A DNA stretch of 64,000 bases from Impatiens glandulifera. Its lineage: Eukaryota > Streptophyta > Magnoliopsida > Ericales > Balsaminaceae. Location: assembly GCF_907164915.1 (NCBI RefSeq), contig NC_061862.1, positions 83,500,846 through 83,564,845 of the forward strand. The letters are read 5' to 3'. Made by a program: the position numbers and the translations under genes. Of the stretch, positions 21,300 through 33,725 are shown in pieces (the stretch's first letter is position 1; each line of letters starts with the position of its first letter). The notes below the pieces were generated by a model. That model was not told the origin of the DNA, did not search any database, and saw only the letters and a list, made by a program, of their open reading frames with translations.

Positions 21300-24200
21300 A
21301 TCGAGAGATAGATTTTTGAGAGAAGGAGTCGTGTACAAACGACTTCTCGACCTATCGAGAGATATGGTTTTGAGAGAAGGAGTCATGTACAAACAACTTC
21401 TCGACTTATCAAGAGATACGGTTTTAAGAGAATGAATCGTGTACAAACGACGTCTCGACCTATCGATAGATAGGGTTTTGAGAGAAGGAGTCGTGTGCAA
21501 ACGACGTCTCGACCTATCGAGGGACATGGTTTTGAGAGAAGGAGTCGTGTACAAACGACGTATCGACCTATCGAGAGATAGGGTTTTGAGAGAATGAGTT
21601 ATGTACGAACGACATCTCGACCTATCGAGATATAGGGTTTTGAGAGAAGGGGTCATGTACAAATGACGTCTCGACCTATCGAGAGATAGGGTTTTAAAAG
21701 AAGGAGTCGTGTACAAATGACGTCTCGACCTATCGAGGGATAGGGTTTTGAGAGAAGAAGTCGTGTACGAACGACATCTCGACCTATGGAGGGATAGGGT
21801 TTTGAGAGAAGGAGTCATGTACGAACGACGTCTCGACCTATCGAGAGATAATTGTTTTGAGAGAAGGAGTCGTGTACAATTGACGTCTCGACCTATCGAG
21901 ATATAGGATTTAAAGAGAATGAGTCGTGTACAAACGATGTTTCGACCTATCGAGAGATAGATTTTTGAGAGAAGGAGTCGTGTACAAACGACTTCTCGAC
22001 CTATCGAGAGATATGGTTTTGAGAGAAGGAGTCATGTACAAACAACTTCTCGACTTATCAAGAGATAAGGTTTTAAGAGAATGAATCGTGTACAAACGAC
22101 GTCTCGACCTATCGATAGATAGGGTTTTGAGAGAAGGAGTCGTGTGCAAACGACGTCTCGACCTATCGAGAGATTGGGTTTTAAGAGAAGGAGTCGTGTG
22201 CAAACGACGTCTCGACCTATCGAGAGATAGGGTTTTAAGAGAAGGAGTTGTGTACAAACAACGTCTCGACCTATCGAGTGATAGGGTTTTGAGAGAAGGA
22301 GTCGTGTACAAACGACGTCTCGACCTATCGAGAGATAGGGTTTTGAGAGAAGGAGTCGTGTACGAACGACGTCTCAACCTATCGAGGGACATGGTTTTGA
22401 GAGAAGGAGTCGTGTACAAACGACGTCTCGACCTATCGAGAGATAGGGTTTTGAGAGAATGAGTTATGTACGAACGACATCTCGACCTATCGAGATATAG
22501 GGTTTTGAGAGAAGGGGTCATGTACAAATGACGTCTCGACCTATCGAGAGATAGGGTTTTAAAAGAAGGAGTCGTGTACAAATGACGTCTCGACCTATCG
22601 AGGGATAGGGTTTTGAGAGAAGAAGTCGTGTACGAACGACATCTCGACCTATGGAGGGATAGGGTTTTGAGAGAAGGAGTCATGTACGAACGACGTCTCG
22701 ACCTATCGAGAGATAATTGTTTTGAGAGAAGGAGTCGTGTACAATTGACGTCTCGACCTATCGAGAGATAGGGTTTAAAGAGAATGAGTCGTGTACAAAC
22801 GATGTTTCGACCTATCGAGAGATAGATTTTTGAGAGAAGGAGTCGTGTACAAACGACTTCTCGACCTATCGAGAGATATGGTTTTGAGAGAAGGAGTCAT
22901 GTACAAACAACTTCTCGACTTATCAAGAGATAAGGTTTTAAGAGAATGAATCGTGTACAAACGACGTCTCGACCTATCGATAGATAGGGTTTTGAGAGAA
23001 GGAGTCATGTGCAAACGACGTCTCGACCTATCGAGAGATTGTGTTTTGAGAGAAGGAGTCGTGTGCAAACGACGTCTCGACCTATCGAGAGATAGGGTTT
23101 TAAGAGAAGGAGTTGTGTACAAACGACGTCTCGACCTATCGAGTGATAGGGTTTTGAGAGAAGGAGTCGTGTACAAACGACGTCTCGACCTATCGAGAGA
23201 TAGGGTTTTGAGAGAAGGAGTCGTGTACGAACGACGTCTCAACCTATCGAGGGACATGGTTTTGAGAGAAGGAGTCGTGTACAAACGACGTCTCGACCTA
23301 TCGAGAGATAGGGTTTTGAGAGAATGAGTTATGTACGAACGACATCTCGACCTATCGAGATATAGGGTTTTGAGAGAAGGGGTCATGTACAAATGACGTC
23401 TCGACCTATCGAGAGATAGGGTTTTAAAAGAAGGAGTCGTGTACAAATGACGTCTCGACCTATCGAGGGATAGGGTTTTGAGAGAAGAAGTCGTGTACGA
23501 ACGACATCTCGACCTATGGAGGGATAGGGTTTTGAGAGAAGGAGTCATGTACGAACGACGTCTCGACCTATCGAGAGATAATTGTTTTGAGAGAAGGAGT
23601 CGTGTACAATTGACGTCTCGACCTATCGAGAGATAGGGTTTAAAGAGAATGAGTCGTGTACAAACGATGTTTCGACCTATCGAGAGATAGATTTTTGAGA
23701 GAAGGAGTCGTGTACAAACGACTTCTCGACCTATCGAGAGATATGGTTTTGAGAGAAGGAGTCATGTACAAACAACTTCTCGACTTATCAAGAGATAAGG
23801 TTTTAAGAGAATGAATCGTGTACAAACGACGTCTCGACCTATCGATAGATAGGGTTTTGAGAGAAGGAGTCATGTGCAAACGACGTCTCGACCTATCGAG
23901 AGATTGTGTTTTGAGAGAAGGAGTCATGTGCAAACGACGTCTCGACCTATCGAGAGATAGGGTTTTAAGAGAAGGAGTTGTGTACAAAAAACGTCTCGAC
24001 CTATCGAGTGATAGGGTTTTGAGAGAAGGAGTCGTGTACAAACGACGTCTCGACCTATCGAGAGATAGGGTTTTGAGAGAAGGAGTCGTGTACGAACGAC
24101 GTCTCAACCTATCGAGGGACATGGTTTTGAGAGAAGGAGTCGTGTACAAACGACGTCTCGACCTATCGAGAGATAGGGTTTTGAGAGAATGAGTTATGTA

Positions 24201-26240
24201 CGAACGACATCTCGACCTATCGAGATATAGGGTTTTGAGAGAAGGAGTCATGTACAAATGACGTCTCGACCTATCGAGAGATAGGGTTTTAAGAGAAGGA
24301 GTCGTGTACAAACGACGTCTCGACCTATCGAGGGATAGGGTTTTGAGAGAAGGAGTCGTGTACGAACGACATCTCGACCTATGGAGGGATAGGGTTTTGA
24401 GAGAAGGAGTCATGTACGAACGACGTCTCGACCTATCGAGAGATAATTGTTTTGAGAGAAGGAGTCGTGTACAATTGACGTCTCGACCTATCGAGAGATA
24501 GGGTTTAAAGAGAATGATTCGTGTACAAACGATGTTTCGACCTATCAAGAGATAGATTTTTGAGAGAAGGAGTCGTGTACAAACGACTTCTCGACCTATC
24601 GAGAGATATGGTTTTGAGAGAAGGAGTCGTGTACAAACAACTTCTCGACCTATCAAGAGATAATGTTTTAAGAGAATGAATCGTGTACAAACGACGTCTC
24701 GACCTATCGATATATAGGGTTTTGAGAGAAGGAGTCGTGTGCAAACGACGTCTCGACCTATCGAGAAATTGGGTTTTGAGAGAAGGAGTCGTGTGCAAAC
24801 GACGTCTCGACCTATCGATAGATAGGGTTTTAAGAGAAGGAGTTGTGTAAAAAAAACGTCTCGACCTATCGAGTGATAGGGTTTTGAGAGAAGGAGTCGT
24901 GTACAAACGACGTCTCGACCTATCGAGAGATAGGGTTTTGAGAGAAGGAGTCGTGTACGAACGACGTCTCAACCTATCGAGGGACATGGTTTTGAGAGAA
25001 GGAGTCGTGTACAAACGACGTCTCGACCTATCGAGAGATAGGGTTTTGAGAGAATGAGTTATGTACGAACGACATCTCGACCTATCGAGATATAGGGTTT
25101 TGAGAGAAGGAGTCATGTACAAATGACGTCTCGACCTATCGAGAGATAGGGTTTTAAGAGAAGGAGTCGTGTACAAACGACGTCTCGACCTATCGAGGGA
25201 TAGGGTTTTGAGAGAAGGAGTCGTGTACGAACGACATCTCGACCTATGGAGGGATAGGGTTTTGAGAGAAGGAGTCATGTACGAACGACGTCTCGACCTA
25301 TCGAGAGATAATTGTTTTGAGAGAAGGAGTCGTGTACAATTGACGTCTCGACCTATCGAGAGATAGGGTTTAAAGAGAATGATTCGTGTACAAACGATGT
25401 TTCGACCTATCGAGAGATAGATTTTTGAGAGAAGGAGTCGTGTACAAACGACTTCTCGACCTATCGAGAGATATGGTTTTGAGAGAAGGAGTCGTGTACA
25501 AACAACTTCTCGACCTATCAAGAGATAATGTTTTAAGAGAATGAATCGTGTACAAACGACGTCTCGACCTATCGATAGATAGGGTTTTGAGAGAAGGAGT
25601 CGTGTGCAAACGACGTCTCGACCTATCGAGAAATTGGGTTTTGAGAGAAGGAGTCGTGTGCAAACGACGTCTCGACCTATCGAGAGATAGGGTTTTAAGA
25701 GAAGGAGTTGTGTAAAAAAAACGTCTCGACCTATCGAGTGATAGGGTTTTGAGAGAAGGAGTCGTGTACAAACGACGTCTCGACCTATCGAGAGATAGGG
25801 TTTTGAGAGAAGGAGTCGTGTACGAACGACGTCTCAACCTATCGAGGGACATGGTTTTGAGAGAAGGAGTCGTGTACAAACGACGTCTCGACCTATCGAG
25901 AGATAGGGTTTTGAGAGAATGAGTTATGTACGAACGACATCTCGACCTATCGAGATATAGGGTTTTGAGAGAAGGAGTCATGTACAAATGACGTCTCGAC
26001 CTATCGAGAGATAGGGTTTTAAGAGAAGGAGTCGTGTACAAACGACGTCTCGACCTATCGAGGGATAGGGTTTTGAGAGAAGGAGTTGTGTACGAACGAC
26101 ATCTCGACCTATGGAGGGATAGGGTTTTTAGAGAAGGAGTCATGTACGAAAGACGTCTCGACCTATCGAGAGATAATTGTTTTGAGAGAAGGAGTCGTGT
26201 ACAATTGACGTCTCGACCTATCGAGAGATAGGGTTTAAAG
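21300..26240. repeat. Higher-order repeat of 865 bp, about five copies
   Basis: The rare variant GTACAATTGACG falls at about 21876, 22741, 23606, 24471, 25336 and 26201, exactly 865 bases apart. This is 16 units plus one base; the extra base is in the GATAATTGTTTT variant. The blocks differ by only a few substitutions. Confidence 0.88.
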
Positions 26241-28925
26241 AGAATGAGTCGTGTACAAACGATGTTTCGACCTATCGAGAGATAGATTTTTGAGAGAAGG
26301 AGTCGTGTACAAACGACTTCTCGACCTATCGAGAGATATGGTTTTGAAAGAAGGAGTCGTGTACAAATGACGTTTCGACCTATCTAGAGAATGAGTTGTG
26401 TACGAACAACATCTCGACCTATCAAGGTATAGCTTTTTGAGAGAAGGAGTCATGTACAAATGACGTCTCGACCTATCGAGAGATAGGGTTTTAAGAGAAG
26501 GAGTCGTGTACAAATGACGTCTCTACCTATCGAGGGATAGGGTTTTGAGAGAAGGAGTCGTGTACAAACGACGTCTCGACCTATGGAGGGATACGGTTTT
26601 GAGAGAAGGAGTCATATACGAACGACGTCTGGACCTATCGAGGGATAGAGTTTTGAGAGAAGGAGTCATCTACGAACGACGTCTCGACCTATCGAGGGAT
26701 AGGGTTTTGAGAGAAGGAGTCGTGTACGAACGACGTCTCGACCTATGGAGGGATAGGGTTTTGAGAGAAGGAGTTTTGTACAAACGACGTCTCGACCTAT
26801 CGAGAGATAGGGTTTTGAGAGAAGGAGTCGTGTACAAACGACGTCTCAACCTATTGAGAGATAGGATTTTGAGAGAAGGAGTCGTGTACAAACGACGTCT
26901 CGACCTATCGAGAGATAGGGTTTTGAGAGAAGGAGTCATGTACAAACGACGTCTCGACCTATCGAGGGATATGGTTTTGAGAGAAGGAGTCGTGTACGAA
27001 CGACATCTCGACCTATGGAGGGATAGGGTTTTGAGAGAAGGAGTCATGTACGAACGACGTCTCGACCTATCGAGAGATAATTGTTTTGAGAGAAGGAGTC
27101 GTGTACAATTGACGTCTCGACCTATCGAGAGATAAGGTTTTGAGAGAAGGAGTCGTGTACGAACGACATTTCGACCTATCGAGGGACAGGGTTTTGAAAG
27201 AAGGAGTCGTGTAAAACGACGTCCCGACCTATCGAGAGATAGGGTTTTTAGAGAATGAGTCGTGTACGGACGACGTCTTGATCTATCGAGAGATAGGGTT
27301 TTATGAGAAGGAGTCGTGTACGAACGACATTACGACCTATCGAGAGATAGGGTTTTAAGACAATGAGTCGTGTACGAACGACGTCTCGACCTATCGAGAG
27401 ATAGGATTTTGAGAGAAGGAGTCATGTACAAACGACTTCTCGACTTATCAAGAGATAAGGTTTTAAGAGAATGAGTCGTGTACAAACGACATCTCGACCT
27501 ATCGAGAGATAGGGTTTTGAGAGAAGGAGTCATGTGCAAACGACGTCTCGACCTATTGAGAGATAGGGTTTTAAGAGAAGGAGTCGTGTACAAACAACGT
27601 CTCGACCTATCGAGAGATAGGGTTTTGAGAGAAGGAGTCGTGTACAAACGACGTCTCAACCTATCGAGAGATAAGGTTTTGAGAGAAGGAGTCGTGTGCG
27701 AACGACATCTCAACCTATCGAGGGACATGGTTTTGAGAGAAGGAGTCGTGTACAAACGACGTCTCGACCTATCGAGAGATAGGGTTTTGAGAGAATGAGT
27801 TATGTACGAACGACATCTCGACCTATCGAGATATAGGGTTTTGAGAGAAGGAATCATGTACAAATGATGTCTCGACCTATCGAGAGATAGGGTTTTCAAA
27901 GAAGGAGTCGTGTACAAACGACGTCTCGACCTATCGAGGGATAGGGTTTTGAGAGAAGTAGTCGTGTACGAACGAAGTCTCGACCTATGGAGGGATAGGG
28001 TTTTGAGGGAAGGAGTCATGTACGAACGACGTCTCGACCTATCGAGAGATATGGTTTTGAGAGAAGGAGTCGTGTACAAATGACGTCTCGACCTATCGAG
28101 AGATAGGGTTTAAAGAGAATGAGTCGTGTACAAACGACGTTTCGACCTATCGAGAGATAGATTTTTGAGAGACTGAGTTGTGTACGAACAACATCTCGAC
28201 CTATCGAGATATAGGGTTTTGAGAGAAGGAGTCATGTACAAATGACGTCTCGACCTATCGAGAGATAGGGTTTTAAGAGAAGGAGTCATGTACAAATGAC
28301 GTCTCTACCTATCGAGGGACAGGGTTTTGAGAGAAGGAGTCGTGTACAAACGACGTCTCGACCTATGGAGGGATAGGGTTTTGAGAGAAGGAGTCATATA
28401 CGAACGTCGTCTCGACCTATCGAGGGATAGGGTTTTGAGAGAAGGAGTCGTGTACGAACGACGTCTCGACCTATGGAGGGATAGGGTTTTGAGAGAAGGA
28501 GTTTTGTACAAACGACGTCTCGACCTATCGAGAGATAGGGTTTTGAGAGAAGGAGTCGTGTACAAACAACGTCTCGACCTATCGAGAGATAGGATTTTGA
28601 GAGAAGGAGTCGTGTACAAACGACATCTCGACCTATCGAGAGATAGGGTTTTGAGAGAAGGAGTCATGTACAAATGACGTCTCGACCTATCGAGAGATAG
28701 GGTTTTGAGAGGAGGAGTCGTGTACGAACGACATTTCGACCTATCGAGGGACAGGGTTTTGAAAGAAGGAGTCTTGTAAAACGACGTCCCGACCTATCGA
28801 GAGATAGGGTTTTGAGAGAATGCGTCGTGTATGGACGACGTCTCGACCTATCGAGAGATAGGTTTTGTGAGAAGGAGTCGTGTACAAACAACTTCTCGAC
28901 CTATCGAGAGATAGGTTTTGGAATA

Positions 28926-29360
28926 ACGAGATTGTGTACAAACAATCTCACGTACCTATCAACAAATATGATTTAGATTACCTATTGACTAATAGAGTTT
29001 GATATAACGGGATTGTGTACAAATAATCTTACGTACCCATCAATATATAGGATTTATATTACCTGTTGACTAATAGGGTTTGAAATAACGGAATTATGTA
29101 CAAACAATATCACGTACCTATCAACAGATAGGATTTAGATTACATGTAGACTAACATGGTTTGATATAACGGGATTGTGTACTAACAATCTCACTTACCT
29201 ATCAACAGATAGAATTTAGATTACCTGTTGACCAACATGGTTTGATATAACGGGATTGTGTACAAATAATCTCACTTACCTTTCAATAGATAGGATTTAG
29301 ATTACCTATTGACTAACAGGGTTTGATATAACCGTATTGTGTACAAACAATCTCAAGTCA
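28926..29360. repeat. 80-bp hairpin repeat, right edge of the array
   Basis: About six units of 80 bases. Each contains GATTGTGTACAAACAATC (stem around the same GTACAA loop), CCTATCAACAGATAGG, and ACCTATTGACTAATAGGG. It keeps both hairpin types of the 54-bp unit and adds a third. Confidence 0.8.
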
Positions 29361-29614
29361 TAAACCGGTATTATCGGTCTTCACGTAATTGATAGGAGTA
29401 CAAAATTTTGATCAAGTACTCCTTTACATAAGTCTGGGTGATGTTCCGTTTGAGGCAAGTATTAGGGTAAAAACTAAGTATAGGTTAAAACCTAAGTACC
29501 TGTTGGGGTGATGGACCCCATGAGGTGGACTATTGTGAGAGTGGAATGTTATAAATATCAATTTATAAATAGCCAAAACTTTGTCTATTTTATTCATTTT
29601 AAAATAACAAGAAA
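29361..29614 (-). other. Leader of the Ogre/TAT-like element, no gene
   Basis: Between the array and the primer site. Minus strand ATTTTAAAATGAATAA follows the primer site, as it does at the relic in the LTR. No open frame belongs to gag. Confidence 0.55.
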
Positions 29615-29632
29615 TCCCTAGTAGAGTCGCCA
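29615..29632 (-). other. Primer-binding site of the Ogre/TAT-like element
   Basis: Minus strand TGGCGACTCTACTAGGGA, separated from the LTR end by seven bases (GCTTTCT). Primer sites of this form are characteristic of Ogre/TAT elements; the tRNA is probably tRNA-Arg (from memory). Confidence 0.75.
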
Positions 29633-29639
29633 AGAAAGC

Positions 29640-30715
29640 TGTAAACGTTTCCCCGGTCTATGTCCCGTTTCATAGCTTATCACGTGTTTGTGAGACACAT
29701 GGCAAAATGGAAGGACTACCGCGAGGCATCTCGAGGTTTGATAATTTCAACATTGGTTTGCGTGAAAAACATCTTTTAAAATGAAACATTTAGTTTTTAA
29801 AAGATTTTGAAAATACTTAGAGCGGTAATAAATTAATTATGCAAAATAATTAATGCTTTGTTCAAACATTAATAATCTAGGAGGCTAAATAATAATTTAA
29901 CCAGAAGCCGGTTTAAATTAATTAAACATAATTAATGTAGAGATTATTCATTTTAAAATCAGAGTCGCCAAGAGATTTTATGAAAATCAATAAAATGATA
30001 CGTGTACAAACGTATTTATACTAGAGTTTCTGAAAAAAGGTGGTTCGTTGTCTGTTTACGCTCGGGAAAGGACTTTCACGTTATGTCCTCTACGTCCGCC
30101 TAAGGACGGTTTTCAAAATCCTTCTAAAATAGACAAAGTTTGGCTTCTATAAATCTAATTATAACATTCATTATCTTTAATTAGTAGTCTAGGGGTCCTA
30201 AATGAGGATAGTCTTTAAATAATTATACAAAATTATTTAAAGAAGGTGTGTACCTGTTGCGTTGATGTTCTAATTTAACAAAACCCAAAAATATCAGAAA
30301 AAGATGTTAGAGAGTATAACCAAACAAGGCCTTAGCAAAACATTTGCTTTGGGAAACATCCTGGAAATTTTGAGAATTATTTTCTTACCTCGGGAATACC
30401 ATTTTGAGAAAATGGGGTTTGGTTCCAAAATAGTTTTGGATTTTTTTAAAGCTGGAACCAAACTGGCCTAAGGATTAAATACTAGGTTCGAGTCCGATCT
30501 TGTCAATCTAGGTTTAATAGTGTTTGAGAGGTTCAATCTTGAGTGAGGGTTCGGACTTAGGCCTTTGGCTGTAATGGTCTTAGGCTAAGTGGGGGTTTGA
30601 TCTTAGGCTAGGGCTTAGGTTAAGATGAGACTAGGCTTAATTGTTGGTCCTAGGTTAGGTGTCAAGGTCGTTCCTAGGTCAAGTGTCAAGGTCAGTCCTA
30701 GGTTAATTTGGTCTA
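29640..30715 (-). repeat. 5' LTR of the Ogre/TAT-like element, leader-side segment
   Basis: It matches 635-1721 from TGTAAACG up to GGTCTA. It stops where the copia element begins; the LTR resumes at 47062 at a point equal to 2357 of the other copy. About 635 bases of LTR were lost at the junction. Confidence 0.88.
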
Positions 30716-31489
30716 AAACACAATACACACTCTGAAGGGTTCCGGTTTGAAGGGTTGACCGCTTACAACACAATACACACTTTGATTGGTGATAGTCCGG
30801 TTAGAGACTAAAACCTTTTCTTAACACAATGCAAGCTGTCACAGACTCTTGAACCGGGTTCAAGGGCGGAAATGTCTATTTCAGCTTGAAGCAACACACA
30901 AGACTTGATTTTGATGAGATAAATAAGGGATCGGTTAGAAAAGATAGATAGACCGGTTTGGTTAATGAAGAAGGTTATGTTTCGGTTTGATTTGAGGTAA
31001 ATGATAGTTCGGTTTAGAGTGATTCAGCCGGTAATAAAGAAAAATAACAAGAGACAAGATTTTTTATGGATGTTCGGAGCAAACCCTCCTACGTCACCCC
31101 TTCTTCACAGATTATGAGAAGGATCTCCACTAACTTGAATGTTACAACACTCACACAATGTCGGACGAGCCTTAATCGCTACTCGCCGGTTACACCACTT
31201 CACTCTGATGTAATACAAATAACTCAATACAACAACAACGCTTTCAGTAAATGAAACAACTATTTAGGATCGCACGTGAGATTTCTTTTCTCTCTCTTAA
31301 AAATCAGAACCGTATTAAATGAAGTCCTTTCGTCTTCCTTTTATAGTGAATAATGTCCTAACGGTCATTTTCTTCTCTCTCCGTAGGATTGGTCATTCTG
31401 AAGCCACGCCGATTCAGATATGTTGCGTGCACGTTTCACCTTTCTAACACTTGGCAAAATGCATGCACCGGTCAGGTATTGATGAAGTG

Positions 31490-33725
31490 TGTTGGGTCAA
31501 ATTATTTTGACTAATTGTTGAAATAATTTACCCTCTGATATTTTGATGATGAAATAATTTATGAGTTTTGATACAGGTGTATTGAGACAATACGCTATTA
31601 GACTTAGATCTAATGAGGGTCATTAGACCGATTTTGATTTTCGTTCGAATAGAATTAGACGCACAGTCTAACTCATCGGAGTTAGATGTGCAGTCTAATA
31701 GACGTATAAATTAGACGGACGGTCTAACAGTTACACGGAATTAGACGTGAGTCTAATGGAATTAGACGTAAGTCTAATATATTCAGAATTAGACGTACAG
31801 TCTAACTCATCGGAGTTAGACGTGTAAGTCTAATAGATGTGTAAAGAATTAGACGGATGGTCTAATGAATACACGGAATTAGACGTGAGTATAATGGAAT
31901 TAGACGTAAGTCTAATATATTCGGAATTATACGTACAGTCTAACTCATCGGAGTTAGACGTGTAAGTCTAATAGATGTGTAAAGAATTAGACAGATGGTC
32001 TAATGAATACACGGAATTAGACGTGAGTCTAATAGAATTAGACGTACAGTGTAACTCATCGGAGTTAGACGTGTAAGTCTAATAGATGTGTAAAGATTTA
32101 GACGGATGGTCTAATGAATACACGGAATTAGACGTGAGTCTAATGGAATTAGACGTACAGTCTAATTTATCGGAGTTAGACGTGTAAGTCTAATAGATGT
32201 GTAAAGAATTAGACGCAAGTCTAATGAATACACGGAATTAGACGTACGTCTAATATATTCGGAATTAGACGTACAGTCTAACTCATCGGAGTTAGACGTG
32301 TAGTCTAATATACATGTATAATTAGACGTGTGGTTTAATTAGTGAAAGTTAGACGTGCGTCTAACTCCTACAGATTAGTCTAAGGTAGAACCGGAATTAG
32401 ACGTGCCAGTCTAACTCAGTGGAGTTAGACGTGTCGTTCTAATGGTTATTGTATAATTAGACGTGTGGTCTAATTAGTGAAAGTTAGACGTGCGTCTAAC
32501 TCCTTCAGATTAGTCTGAGGTAGAACCAGAATTAGACGTGCCAGTCTAACTCAGTGGAGTTAGACGTGCCGGTCTAATGGTTATTGTATAATTAGACGTG
32601 TGGTCTAATTAGTGAAAGTTAGATGTGCGTCTAACTCCTTCAGACAAGTCTGAGGTAGAACCGGAATTAAACGTGCCAGTCTAACTCAGTGGAGTTAGAC
32701 GTGCCAGTCTAATGGTTATTGTAATTAGACGCGAGTCTAATTCTATTAGACCAGGCGGTCTAATAGACGTTTTTCATTAAAAGGAGTTGACCTATTTCAT
32801 TAGACTGATTTTCACAATCCGTCTAACTGAAATACGTCTAATGCTCAGTTTAAGCAGTACGCTTGAATCTAGCATATCTCCTACCCACGTGCTATAGCTG
32901 TACCCTACTCCTGCTCCACTTTCTAGTGAAGATTAGTAAAGCAGCTATATGCATCCAATCAAGGAATGCCACGTAAGAGAATTTTCCTCACATTACCTGT
33001 TTTGCAGGTACATCCCTGATGGAATATTCGGCGCACTACCACTTCTGTAAGGCCACGATCCTTGTGGTTAGAACTTACTGTGTACAATGGAGGCTTTCCA
33101 ATGGAAGAGTGTCACGTATCAATCTTGAAGATTCGACCGTTAGCTCCTGCTCAGTATTTAACCAATCTTAAGGACAACGGACGAAGCATCGATTTTCAAG
33201 CGAATACAAACGAACAAGCAATCTGATTTTGTAGAGAGAGAAACTACTCAATCATCTTGCTTACTGAACTTATTATGTGAAGCTTCTTTCTGATTATACT
33301 GTGTGTGAATCGAGAGAGAGAGAGCTAGAATCAAAGCACCTTTAGCTGAGTGATATTCTTCATTTTGTAATTGAACAGAAAGTGTTATGTTCAATAGTGA
33401 GCTATGTGTGTGTAAACTGTATTTGATTCTCATCATATTATAGTGAATCCTTCCGGTGGTTGGAAGAAGGGGTGACGTTGTAGAGTTTCTCCGAACATCC
33501 ATAAACAAACTGTTGTGTTCTTCATTTCTATCATCTTTTCATATTTCATCTTGTGCTTCAAACCCAAGTAAACAATTCCGTCTTGAATCCGTTTCAAGTG
33601 TTTACACAAGTTTGCATAGAATAGAAAGAGATATTAATCCCTAACAGGATTTCTATCAAACCGTTTTTCATAAGCCTTCATCCTTAGCCAGACCCCCGTC
33701 TCTATCGATAAAGCCGATCCTATCA
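31490..33725 (+). mobile_element. Solo copia LTR nested in the 3' LTR
   Basis: The borders are TGTTGGGTC and GATCCTATCA. AAGTG (31485-31489) and ACGTG (33726-33730) flank it as a 5-bp duplication with one change; the empty site GATGACGTGAGCGG survives at 46632 and 51688. Near its end it holds GAAGAAGGGGTGACGT and CTCCGAACATCCATAAA, shared with the LTR of copia element 2 in the same orientation, so it is a related Sirevirus-like LTR. No internal coding sequence remains, as expected after LTR-LTR recombination. Confidence 0.75.
31640..32770. repeat. TTAGAC minisatellite in the solo LTR
   Basis: Dozens of GAATTAGACG and GTCTAA words alternate in direct and inverted orientation, with larger periods (CGGAGTTAGACGTGTAAGTC, GATGTGTAAAGAATTAGACG). 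It lies in the U3 part of the LTR and makes this LTR about 1 kb longer than its relatives. Confidence 0.8.

Larger units (their letters stand above)
15500..28925. repeat. 54-bp satellite array, about 248 units
   Basis: A head-to-tail array of 54-base units with a few percent variation. Each unit carries two hairpins: GTCGTGTACAAACGAC (5-base stem, loop GTACAA) and CCTATCGAGAGATAGG (6-base stem, loop GAGA), separated by GTCTCGA and GGTTTTGAGAGAAGGA. Because 54 is 18 codons, stop-free frames up to 553 codons open on both strands, giving 18-residue Arg-rich repeats; these are a numerical side effect. The array fills the gag-protease-RT position of the Ogre element. Higher-order periods are visible (separate entries). 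Confidence 0.95.

Noticed and set aside
15500..28925. CRISPR-like array of palindromic repeats
   Set aside because: Units are contiguous 54-bp copies with no unique spacers, no cas genes are present, and the setting is a plant retrotransposon.
15500..28925. Interstitial telomeric repeat (GATAGGGTTTTGAG contains TAGGGTTT)
   Set aside because: The plant telomere unit TTTAGGG never occurs in tandem here; the match is a short chance overlap within a 54-bp unit.
33248..33644. Small proteins at the end of the solo LTR
   Set aside because: They lie in the R/U5-like part of an LTR, which is conserved as DNA between LTRs and not as protein.
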